Below, piece by piece: positions 45,356 to 57,597 of a stretch of 64,000 nt of DNA. Each line of letters starts with the position of its first letter. Positions within the stretch are counted from its first letter, which is position 1. Below the pieces are notes generated by a model. It saw only the letters and a program-made list of their open reading frames with translations, searched no databases and was not told the origin of the DNA. A program made the position numbers and the translations under genes. This stretch comes from Roseobacter denitrificans OCh 114 (GTDB lineage: Bacteria; Pseudomonadota; Alphaproteobacteria; Rhodobacterales; Rhodobacteraceae), in the NCBI RefSeq assembly GCF_000014045.1, contig NC_008209.1:2689001-2753000 (forward strand), read 5' to 3'.

Positions 45356-47436
45356 CAGAGTGCTGGCGGCTGGATGACGCGCGCCAGACGCTGGCGCTTG
45401 CCTCGACAAATGGGCGGTGCCCGCAGGTCATTTACTGGGGCGCGCCCCTGCCACCGGGCGAAGACCTGTGCGCGCTCAGCGATGTCAGCACGCTCGATGT
45501 GACGGGTGGCATGCTGGATCAGAACCCGGATCTGTCGCTCTGCCCTGAGGCTGCACGCAGCTTCCCGGGCCAGCCCGGTCTCATTGTGCGTGACCGGGAC
45601 GGCACGCCTTTCCTGCCGAAATTCCGGCTGGATCACGTGACACAGTCCGAGCTGACCTTGACCGTTACCTGCGTCGATGCGCCCCACGGGCTGACCTATG
45701 TGGCCGAATTCACGCTGGATGCCGACACCCATGTGATTGCCATGACAGCACGGTTATCTGCTGACCGCCCGCTGCATCTGGACTGGCTGGCGGCCCCCGT
45801 CCTGCCCGCCCCGCAGCACAGCGAGGCGATGATTGATTTCGCAGGCCGCTGGTGTGGTGAGTTTCAGATGAACCGCACGCCATGGTCGCCGGGCATCCGC
45901 ATGCGCGAAAACCGCACGGGGCGCACGGGCCACGAACATTTCCCCGGTCTGATCGTGCCCTGCAAGGGGGCGCGCAATACCGCAGGCGAGGCCTATGCCT
46001 TTCACTATGGCTGGTCCGGCGGGCATCGGATGATCGCCGAAGAACTGCCCGATGGGCGCCGTCAAATTCAATTCGGGCACGCCGCAGGCACGCACATGAC
46101 GCCAGCCACCGAGTTTCAGACCGCGCCTATCTATGCGGTCTATTCCTGCGAGGGCCTGAACGGCTGCGCCGTCCCGTTTCAACGCCATGTGCGCGACCGG
46201 ATCGTCGCGTGGACCGACACGGGCCGTCCGCGCCCGGTGCATTACAACTGCTGGGAAGCGGTCTATTTCAACCACGACCTCGCCGTGCTCAAGGATATCG
46301 CCAGCCGCGCCGCCGCCCTTGGTGCGGAGCGTTTCGTGCTGGATGACGGATGGTTCGGGCAGCGCGACGATGACACCTCTTCGCTGGGCGATTGGGCGGT
46401 GGATACACGCAAATACCCCGAAGGCCTCGACCCGCTGATCGCGCATGTGCGGGCACAGGGCATGGGTTTCGGCATCTGGTTTGAACCGGAAATGATCAAC
46501 CCGGACTCAGACACCTACCGCGCACATCCCGACTGGGCGCTGGGGCCTGCGGACCAGATCCTTGGACGCCAGCAAAAACTGCTGAACATGGCCCTGCCAC
46601 AGGTGCGCGATTATCTCTATGACCGCATCGCCGCGCTGCTGACCGCCCATCCGATCGACTACATCAAATGGGACCACAACCGCGTCCTGCCCATGCCCGA
46701 TGCGGCGCAGACCGACGGGAGCTATGCGTTGATCGACCGGCTGCGCGCCGATTTCCCGCAGGTGGAAATCGAAAGCTGCGCCTCGGGCGGTGGGCGGATT
46801 GATTTCGGCATCCTGCAGCGCAGCCAAAGGGTCTGGTTGTCTGACAGCAACGACGCGTTGGAACGCCTCAGAATTCAGCACAACGCCGCGCTGTTCCTGC
46901 CCGCCTGCGTCACGGGCAGCCATGTGGGCCCGCGCAGATGCCATACCTCGGGCCGTGTCCTCGACATTGCATTGCGCGCATGGGTCGCCGCACAGCGCCA
47001 CATGGGTTTCGAGATGGACCCGCGCGAATTGACCGAGCGCGAGGCGGAAGTGCTGCGCGATGTCACCGGGTGGTGGAAAGACAACCGCGACTGGATGGAA
47101 CACGCGGACATCCTGCGGCTGGACAGTTCGGACCCTGCGGTCATCGCAGAACAACAACTGGCGCGCGACGGGCGCCAGTTCGTAGCCTTTGTGGGCAAAT
47201 CCGGCACCTCGGATCAGATCGCCCCACGTCCCTTGCGCCTTACGCGGCTGGACCCCGATGCGCGCTACGCGGTCAGCCTGCGCAACCGCGCCGATGCCCC
47301 GCATCTGTCGCGCGGGTCTTTGGCGCTCAAGGACGGCCCTGTGACACTATCCGGTGCGGCGCTGATGCAGCATGGCGTGACACTGCCATGGAGCTTTCCC
47401 GATTTCATCTGGGTGCTGGAGGGCCGCCGCCTGTGA
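45352..47436 (+). CDS. Alpha-galactosidase, GH36 family
   Basis: Cytoplasmic enzyme (694 residues, no signal peptide) hydrolysing terminal alpha-galactosides. The N-terminal beta domain is followed by a TIM barrel with VLDDGWFGQRDDD, FGIWFEPEMINPDSD, the nucleophile in YIKWDHNR (D441) and the acid/base SDSNDALERLRIQ (D498). Start GTG 45352 overlaps the permease stop (GTGA); the open frame upstream is antisense-like in the permease gene and is rejected. It follows the transporter genes, so imported galactosides are cleaved inside the cell. Confidence 0.92.
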   Translation: MTECWRLDDARQTLALASTNGRCPQVIYWGAPLPPGEDLCALSDVSTLDVTGGMLDQNPDLSLCPEAARSFPGQPGLIVRDRDGTPFLPKFRLDHVTQSELTLTVTCVDAPHGLTYVAEFTLDADTHVIAMTARLSADRPLHLDWLAAPVLPAPQHSEAMIDFAGRWCGEFQMNRTPWSPGIRMRENRTGRTGHEHFPGLIVPCKGARNTAGEAYAFHYGWSGGHRMIAEELPDGRRQIQFGHAAGTHMTPATEFQTAPIYAVYSCEGLNGCAVPFQRHVRDRIVAWTDTGRPRPVHYNCWEAVYFNHDLAVLKDIASRAAALGAERFVLDDGWFGQRDDDTSSLGDWAVDTRKYPEGLDPLIAHVRAQGMGFGIWFEPEMINPDSDTYRAHPDWALGPADQILGRQQKLLNMALPQVRDYLYDRIAALLTAHPIDYIKWDHNRVLPMPDAAQTDGSYALIDRLRADFPQVEIESCASGGGRIDFGILQRSQRVWLSDSNDALERLRIQHNAALFLPACVTGSHVGPRRCHTSGRVLDIALRAWVAAQRHMGFEMDPRELTEREAEVLRDVTGWWKDNRDWMEHADILRLDSSDPAVIAEQQLARDGRQFVAFVGKSGTSDQIAPRPLRLTRLDPDARYAVSLRNRADAPHLSRGSLALKDGPVTLSGAALMQHGVTLPWSFPDFIWVLEGRRL

Positions 47437-47536
47437 CCAAATTCGCCAAAACCAAACTGGCCCTGCGGCGTCTGCCCATGTACCCCTTGCACGGGAGGAC
47501 GCAGCCCCTGACACCCCCAACTTCGGAGAGACCCCG

Positions 47537-48307
47537 ATGACCCAGACCGCAACTTTTCATGACCTCAAGGGCGCTTCGATCTACATCACCGGGGGCGGTT
47601 CGGGCATCGGTGCGGACCTCACGGACGGGTTTCTGGCGCAGGGGGCCAAGGTCGCCTTTATCGGGCGCTCCGATGCCAGTGCTTTTGTGGCGCAGATGGA
47701 AGAGAAGCACGGGCGTGCGCCGCTGTTCCTGCAGGGCGATATCACGGAGACGCACCGGCTGCGCGAAACGATTGCCGCCGCCGAAAAGGCCCATGGCCCC
47801 ATTCACGCACTGGTGTCCAACGCCGCCAACGACCAGCGCCACAACTGGCTCGAAACCACACCCGAGGAATGGGATGCCTATCTGGACATCAACCTCAAAG
47901 CCTACTTCTTCGCAGCGCAAGCGGTTGCGGGGTCGATGATCAAACGGGGGGCCGGGTCCATCATCAATTTCAGCTCTATCAGCTATATGATGGGCAACGC
48001 AGGCTATCCGGCCTACACGGCGGCAAATGGCGGCATCACTGCGCTGACCCGCAGCCTTGCACGCGAGTTGGGCCCCGATGGCATTCGGGTGAATGCGCTC
48101 GCACCGGGGTGGGTGCTGACACAGAAACAGCTGGACAAATGGGCCACCCCCGACGGGTTGGCCGCGCATCTGGAGCGGCAATGCCTGAAAACCCATCTGG
48201 AGCCGCGCGACATCGTCGATGCCGTGCTTTTTCTCGCCTCGAAAACCAGCCGTATGATGACCGGGCAATGCATGGTCGTGGATGGCGGTGTGGTGACAAC
48301 AGGGTGA
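47537..48307 (+). CDS. SDR family dehydrogenase, probable galactose/aldose dehydrogenase (YxxxN active site)
   Basis: A 256-residue short-chain dehydrogenase with TGGGSGIG cofactor loop (about 18-25), NAA(N) in SNAAND, the catalytic Ser 13 residues before Tyr in GYPAYTAAN, and a DGG C-terminus. The usual YxxxK lysine is asparagine here, confirmed codon by codon (AAT at 48026-48028). Together with dgoK and dgoA, it probably oxidises galactose to galactonolactone. GGAGAG precedes the ATG. No lactonase or dehydratase gene follows. Confidence 0.78.
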   Translation: MTQTATFHDLKGASIYITGGGSGIGADLTDGFLAQGAKVAFIGRSDASAFVAQMEEKHGRAPLFLQGDITETHRLRETIAAAEKAHGPIHALVSNAANDQRHNWLETTPEEWDAYLDINLKAYFFAAQAVAGSMIKRGAGSIINFSSISYMMGNAGYPAYTAANGGITALTRSLARELGPDGIRVNALAPGWVLTQKQLDKWATPDGLAAHLERQCLKTHLEPRDIVDAVLFLASKTSRMMTGQCMVVDGGVVTTG

Positions 48308-48314
48308 GCAGGCA

Positions 48315-49220
48315 ATGACCGGGACATGCACACCAGAGTGGATCGCGCTGGATTGGGGCACGTCAAACCTGCGCGCTTTCGCGATGCAGGGGGCCACGGT
48401 TCTGGAGCGCGCAGAGTCAAACGCCGGCATGCGCAAACTTGAACCCGCCCAGTTCGAACCCGTGTTGCAGGACCTGATCGACCCCTGGTTGCACGAAGGG
48501 CTGGGCGCGCTCATCGCCTGCGGCATGGTCGGCGCGCGGCAAGGCTGGGCGGAAGCCCCTTACCGCGCGGTGCCTTGTGCTCCGGTCGCGGAGGGGCTGA
48601 CGCAGATCACCATGCAGAGCGGGCACCGCGTGCATATTGTGTCAGGCCTGTCGCAGACCGCCCCCCCCGATGTGATGCGCGGAGAAGAAACGCAGATCGC
48701 GGGCTTTCTCAGCCTCAACCCGAAATGGGACGGTGTGTTGTGCATGCCGGGCACCCATACCAAGTGGGTGCATCTGAGCGCGGGTGAAGTCGTGAGTTTT
48801 CAGACCTTTATGACCGGGGAGATCTTTGCGCTGCTCAGCGAGTCTTCGGTTCTGCGCCATTCGGTTGTGCCAGACACCTGGGACGGCTCCGCGTTTCAGG
48901 ACGCTGTTGCCGACAGCCTGAGCCACCCCGAACGCATGGCGGCAAAGCTCTTTGCGCTGCGGGCGGGGGATTTGCTGAAGCTGAACGACCAAGGCAGCGC
49001 CCGCGCAGCACTGTCGGGTTATCTCATCGGTATGGAAATTGCCGCCACACGCCCCTATTGGCTGGGGCAAAACCTCGCCATTCTGGGCATGGGCGCGCAG
49101 GCGCAGGCCTATCAGGGCGCGCTGAGCGCGCAGGGCGTGCCTGCCACCATGGTCGATACCGAACGCGCCACTCTGGCGGGGTTAACCGCCGTCCACCGTC
49201 AATTGAAAGCCTGCATATGA
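48315..49220 (+). CDS. dgoK: 2-dehydro-3-deoxygalactonokinase
   Basis: A 301-residue DgoK-type kinase phosphorylating 2-keto-3-deoxy-galactonate (De Ley-Doudoroff pathway). Sugar-kinase fold with IALDWGTSNLRAF at the start (about 10-22), the CGMVGARQGW segment, and PGTHTKWVHL (about 143-152). ATG 48315 lies 7 bp after the SDR stop; the stop overlaps the aldolase start (ATGA). Position between an aldose dehydrogenase and DgoA supports the assignment. Confidence 0.92.
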   Translation: MTGTCTPEWIALDWGTSNLRAFAMQGATVLERAESNAGMRKLEPAQFEPVLQDLIDPWLHEGLGALIACGMVGARQGWAEAPYRAVPCAPVAEGLTQITMQSGHRVHIVSGLSQTAPPDVMRGEETQIAGFLSLNPKWDGVLCMPGTHTKWVHLSAGEVVSFQTFMTGEIFALLSESSVLRHSVVPDTWDGSAFQDAVADSLSHPERMAAKLFALRAGDLLKLNDQGSARAALSGYLIGMEIAATRPYWLGQNLAILGMGAQAQAYQGALSAQGVPATMVDTERATLAGLTAVHRQLKACI

Positions 49221-49822
49221 CCTTGCCCCTGATCGCTATTCTGCGCGGTGTGACCCCGGATGAGGTCTGCGCTGTCGCGCACTGCCTGCTCGACGCCGGG
49301 ATCACCCAGATCGAGGTGCCGCTGAACTCCCCCGACCCGCTGGAGAGCATTGCCCGCCTTGCACGACAAATGGGCGACGCGGCACTGATCGGGGCCGGCA
49401 CGGTGCTGAGCACGGATGAGGTCGCCGCAGTGGCTGACGCGGGTGGCAGGCGGGTCGTCTCGCCCAACTGTGACACGGCCGTGATCCGCGCGACCAAGGT
49501 GCGCGATATGCAAAGCTGGCCCGGCGTGTTCACCCCGACCGAAGCCTTTGCGGCCCTGCAGGCCGGGGCGGATGGGTTGAAACTCTTTCCCGGCTCGATG
49601 GCGGGGCCCTCGGGTCTGTCGGCTATGCGTGCCATCCTGCCAGCGGGCACGCGCGTCTATGCCGTGGGCGGTGCCGGGCCCGACAATTTCCAGACCTGGA
49701 TTGATGCCAGCGCGGATGGGTTCGGGCTGGGCTCTGCCCTGTTCAAACCCGGCATGAGCGTGCAGGAGGTTGCGCAAAACGCCCGCGCCATTGTCGCGGC
49801 CTATCGAGATGCCGCACCATGA
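49217..49822 (+). CDS. dgoA: 2-dehydro-3-deoxy-6-phosphogalactonate aldolase
   Basis: A 201-residue class I aldolase splitting KDPGal into pyruvate and glyceraldehyde 3-phosphate. KDPG/KDPGal aldolase motifs: IAILRGVTPDE, the catalytic Glu in IEVPLNSPDPLESI (about 32-45), GAGTVLS, the Schiff-base lysine in DGLKLFPGS, and AVGGAGPDNF. Start ATG 49217 overlaps the dgoK stop (ATGA); the open frame upstream lies in dgoK. Ends with overlapping ATGA onto a short relic frame. Confidence 0.94.
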   Translation: MTLPLIAILRGVTPDEVCAVAHCLLDAGITQIEVPLNSPDPLESIARLARQMGDAALIGAGTVLSTDEVAAVADAGGRRVVSPNCDTAVIRATKVRDMQSWPGVFTPTEAFAALQAGADGLKLFPGSMAGPSGLSAMRAILPAGTRVYAVGGAGPDNFQTWIDASADGFGLGSALFKPGMSVQEVAQNARAIVAAYRDAAP

Positions 49823-49965
49823 TGACGCCGGTCCATGACGCCGGCGTCTGCACAGCCGGGGAAGGCCCGCCTGCGCCCCCACTGCGCCAGCGCTTGCTTC
49901 GGGTTGCCGGTGTGTGGGATCGACTGCCGCGCATATCCGCATGGGGCCCGCAGGTTCCGTCATGA
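49819..49965 (+). pseudogene. 48-codon relic, possibly SMP-30/gluconolactonase N-terminus
   Basis: Starts in an ATGA overlap with the dgoA stop and ends overlapping the beta-galactosidase start (ATGA). Its first ~27 residues (VHDAGVCTAGEGP...PLRQRLL) resemble the start of SMP-30/gluconolactonase proteins (V.D..VCTLGEGPLWHPLRQ..LF), then the match is lost. A lactonase gene is expected here in related operons. No catalytic residues remain, so if it is real it is inactive. Could instead be a chance reading frame in the leader of the next gene. Confidence 0.3.
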
Positions 49966-51872
49966 GTTCCGGCCTCCAACGCGCGCTCGGCGTCTGCTAC
50001 TATCCCGAACACTGGCCCGAAGAGATCTGGGCCAGGGACGCCGCGCGCATGGTTTCAGCAGGCATCACATGGGTGCGCATCGGCGAATTCGCATGGAGCC
50101 GGATGGAACCGGAACCGGGGCGTTTCACCTTTGACTGGCTGGACCGGGCGATTGACGTTCTGGCCAGCGCGGGCCTCAGGATCGTTCTGGGCACGCCCAC
50201 CTGCACCCCCCCGCGCTGGATGCTGGATCGGTTTCCCGACATGCTGGCGGTGGATGCCATGGGGCGCGTGCGCAAATTCGGCTCCCGGCGGCACTATTGC
50301 TTTAGCCATGCAGGCTATCGCGCTGCCTCGGCGGCGATTGCCGATGTGCTGGGGCAACGGTACGGACAGGACCCGCGCATCCACGCATGGCAATTGGATA
50401 ACGAATACGGCTGCCATGACACCGTGCTGTCCTATTCCGAGGCCGCGCGCCACGCGTTTCAGGACTGGCTCGCGACACGCTACGACACCATCGACGCGCT
50501 GAACACCGCCTGGGGCAATGTGTTCTGGTCGATGGAATACGACAGTTTTGCGCAGGTGGATTTGCCAAACCTGACGGTCACAGAGCCCAACCCCAGCCAT
50601 GCGCTGGCCTTTCGACGATTCAGTTCCGATCAGGTCGTCGCCTATCACACGGCACAGGTAGAGGCCCTGCGCGCCCACACGGATGCGCCGCTGATCCACA
50701 ACTACATGGGCCGGGTGCTGGATTTTGACCATTTCGAGGTCGGCCGCTCCATCGAGATCGCAAGCTGGGACAGCTACCCGATCGGGTTCCTCTCTGACCG
50801 GCTGGAGGCAACGCCCGCGCATAAATCGCACTATTTGCAGCAGGGCGATCCCGATATGCAGGCCTTTCACCACGACCTTTACCGGGCGGTGGGCAGGGAT
50901 GGCCGCTGGTGGGTGATGGAACAACAACCCGGGCCGGTCAACTGGGCGCCCTATAATCCGGCCCCATTGCCCGGCATGGTGCGGCTCTGGACGTGGGAGG
51001 CCTTTGCCCATGGGGCAGAGGTCGTGAGCTATTTTCGATGGCGGCAGGCCCCTTTTGCGCAGGAACAGATGCATTCGGGCCTGCTGCGCCCTGATGATGC
51101 TCCGGCCCCCGGGCTGGCCGAGGCCGAAAAGGTTGCTGCAGAACTGCGCAGCATGCCTGAGGTGTGCGTGCAGCAGGCGCAGGTGGCATTGGTCTTTGAC
51201 TACGCCTCGGAATGGGCCTGGGCGACGTTGCCGCAGGGGGCGGGGTTCCGCTATTTTGCCCTGATGCTGGATGCCTACCGGGCCTTGCGCAAACGCGGGC
51301 TGTCGATTGATATCCTGCCCTCGACCACATCCGATGTGACGGGGTACAAGCTGGTGCTCGCGCCCGGTGTGGCCACCCTGCCCGAAAGCCTGAAACGCGC
51401 GCTTGGCCAGACAACGGCCATCGTGGGGCCGCGTTGCAACGCCGTAACAGAGGAATTGACGATACCGACGCCCATGGGCCCGGATTTGCCGGACCTCGAT
51501 GTGACGGTCACGCGGGTGGAGAGCCTGCCGCCCGGCGTCGAGCGGAGCGTGCCCGGCATTGGCGCGGTGCAACACTGGACTGAAACGCTTGAAGGGTCCG
51601 CGCAGGTAACTCTGCGGGATGCGGATGGCGCAGCGGTGATGGTGTCAAACGGTGCGCTGTCTTATCTGGGCGGCTGGCCGGATTCAGCGCTTTGGGATCA
51701 TCTGATCGCCGATGCGGCGGCGCGTTGCGGCATCGACACGCAGCCCCTGCCCGACGGTCTGCGCTGCCGGGATACCAAAACGCACCGGTTCTATTTCAAC
51801 TACGCCGCCACGCCCTGTGCGTTTGACGGGCTGAGCCTGCCCGCTGCTGGCGTGGCTTGGGCCCGGCGCTGA
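49962..51872 (+). CDS. Beta-galactosidase, GH42 family
   Basis: Cytoplasmic enzyme of 636 residues cleaving terminal beta-galactosides. GH42 features: GVCYYPEHWPEEIWARDAARM at the N-terminus, catalytic acid/base E148 (QLDNEYG) and nucleophile E320 (WWVMEQQPGPVNW), plus trimerisation and C-terminal beta domains. No signal peptide. Start ATG 49962 (MSSGLQ); the open frame upstream is not supported. Last gene of the galactoside operon and convergent with pgm, with only 4 bp between the stops. Confidence 0.93.
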   Translation: MSSGLQRALGVCYYPEHWPEEIWARDAARMVSAGITWVRIGEFAWSRMEPEPGRFTFDWLDRAIDVLASAGLRIVLGTPTCTPPRWMLDRFPDMLAVDAMGRVRKFGSRRHYCFSHAGYRAASAAIADVLGQRYGQDPRIHAWQLDNEYGCHDTVLSYSEAARHAFQDWLATRYDTIDALNTAWGNVFWSMEYDSFAQVDLPNLTVTEPNPSHALAFRRFSSDQVVAYHTAQVEALRAHTDAPLIHNYMGRVLDFDHFEVGRSIEIASWDSYPIGFLSDRLEATPAHKSHYLQQGDPDMQAFHHDLYRAVGRDGRWWVMEQQPGPVNWAPYNPAPLPGMVRLWTWEAFAHGAEVVSYFRWRQAPFAQEQMHSGLLRPDDAPAPGLAEAEKVAAELRSMPEVCVQQAQVALVFDYASEWAWATLPQGAGFRYFALMLDAYRALRKRGLSIDILPSTTSDVTGYKLVLAPGVATLPESLKRALGQTTAIVGPRCNAVTEELTIPTPMGPDLPDLDVTVTRVESLPPGVERSVPGIGAVQHWTETLEGSAQVTLRDADGAAVMVSNGALSYLGGWPDSALWDHLIADAAARCGIDTQPLPDGLRCRDTKTHRFYFNYAATPCAFDGLSLPAAGVAWARR

Positions 51873-51876
51873 CGCA

Positions 51877-55491
<3,615 letters not shown>

Positions 55492-55511
<20 letters not shown>

Positions 55512-57588
55512 CCATGGGCGACAGGATCAGCGCCATGACCTCTTCGGCTTCAACCACCAGTTCCCCCGCTTCCAATTTGCCGCGCGCTGCAGCCCCGGTG
55601 CGCATGCCAATCTGCCAGCACTGCCCGGTGGGCGGCGGCGGCAGTGCGATCTTCACAGGATCAGGCGCGCGGTTGATGACCACCAGCACCGCATCATCGC
55701 CAACGGTATCGACCGATGCTTCGGCTGATCCGCGCAGCATCAGACAAAAGGTCGACAAATCCGGGTCATGCCAATCCGGCGCAGCCCCGGTGGCATCTGA
55801 CCATTCCACATCCGGGCGGCCATCGGCCACGCGCGCAGCCCCATGCAGGAAACGTGATTGACGCAGGACCGGATGCGCAGCCCTGAAGGCTGAAAGCTGT
55901 TGCACAAAATCGAAAAGACCCGCCTGATCCGCCTGCCAATCGACCCAGCCGATGGCATTGTCCTGACAATAGGCATTGTTGTTGCCAGCCTGCGAATTGC
56001 CCATCTCATCCCCGGCCAGCAGCATCGGCGTGCCCTGCGACAGGAACAGTGTCGCCAGCATGTTGCGCTGACGACGGGCGCGGCGGGCCAGAATATCCGG
56101 ATCCGTTGTGGGGCCTTCGACACCGCAAGAATCAGAGTGATTGCCGTGATGCCCGTCGCGGTTGCCCTCCCCGTTCGCCTGATTGTGCCGCCTTGCATAA
56201 CTTGTCGTATCCGCCAGCGTGAACCCGTCATGCGCGGCCAGAAAGTTGAGCGAGGACCACGCCCGCCGACCCCGATGATCAAAGATCTCAGCCGATCCCA
56301 ACAGCCGCGCGGCAAGGTCCTGCGCGCTGTGACTGTCGCCCTTCCAGAAGCGGCGCACCGTATCGCGATAGGCGTCGTTCCACTCGGCGAATTCGGGCGG
56401 GTAAGCCCCCAACTGGTAGCCGCCGGGTCCAATGTCCCAAGGTTCCGCAATCAGTTTGACCCCGCCCAGCACCGGGTCCTGACGCAGTGCATCCATGAAC
56501 CCTCCCTGCGGGTCAAACCCATCCGGCTCGCGCGCCAGCGTCGTGGCCAGATCGAAACGAAAGCCGTCGACACCCATATGCTCCACCCAGAACCGCAGGC
56601 TGTCGAGCACCATGCGCAGCACCTGCGGGTGCGCTACGTTCAGCGTGTTGCCCGTGCCTGTATCATTCACGTAAAACCGCGGGTCCGCATCGGTCAGCCG
56701 ATAGTATGAGGCATTGTCGAGGCCGCGAAAACTGAGCGTCGGGCCGCGCTGATCGCCCTCGGCCGTGTGGTTGTAGACCACATCCAGAATGACCTCGATC
56801 CCGGCTGCATGCAGGCGCTGTACCATCTTTTGAAAACCAGCGATACCTGCAGGGCCGACATAGCGCGGCTCGGGCGCAAAAAACCCGATTGTATTGTAAC
56901 CCCAATAGTTTGTGAGACCTTTCTTAAGTAAAAAACTGTCATTCACAAAGGCATGGACGGGCAGCAGTTCAACCGCCGTGATGCCGAGCCGTTTGAAATG
57001 CGCCAGCATCGCGTCGCTGGCGAGGGCGTCATAAGTGCCGCGCAGATCGGCCGGAACACGGTCATTTTGCGCGGTCAGACCTTTGACATGCGCCTCATAG
57101 ATCAACGTTTCTTCCCATGGGATTTGAGGACCTGTGCCCGCCTTGGGGAAAATCGCGGGGTCGCGGACCACGGATTTGGCCACGTAGGGGGCAGAGTCGC
57201 GCGGATCAAAGGACAGATCCTCTTCCGCGTCGCCCTCTACATAGCCAAGCAGCGCGGGGTCATCTTTAAACGCACCGCAAAGCTGCCGGGTATAGGGGTC
57301 GAGCAAAAGTTTGTTGGGGTTAAACCGGTGTCCCTGCTCCGGCGCATACGGCCCATGGGCGCGGTAGCCATAAACCGTGCCCACCGCCAGCCCCGGCAGA
57401 TAGCCGTGCCAGATATCACCGCTGCGTTCCGGCAAGGCAAGGCGCGCCGTTTCTGTGTGCCCGTCTGGGGTAAAAAGGCACAGTTCGATCGCACTGGCAT
57501 GCGCAGAAAAGACCGCGAAATTGACGCCCTGCCCATCATGATGCGCGCCCAACTGTGTCGGGTTGCCGGATGTGAAGTGATAATCCAT
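55492..57588 (-). CDS. glgX: Glycogen debranching enzyme (isoamylase type)
   Basis: GH13 debranching enzyme of 698 residues that hydrolyses alpha-1,6 branches of phosphorylase-limited dextrins. CBM48 domain at the N-terminus (VNFAVFSAHASAIELCLF), then the GH13 barrel with NTIGFFAPEPRY, VVYNHTAEG, nucleophile VDGFRFDLATTL, acid/base LIAEPWDIG and LNFLAAHDGFTL (Asp). GGGGCGG precedes the ATG. Follows glgA by 9 bp on the same strand. Confidence 0.94.
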
Positions 57589-57597
57589 CCGCCCCGG

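Noticed and set aside
50055..51575. 506-codon open frame antisense to the GH42 gene
   Set aside because: No motif, low-complexity Arg/Gln/His composition; the GH42 catalytic residues on the other strand are clear.
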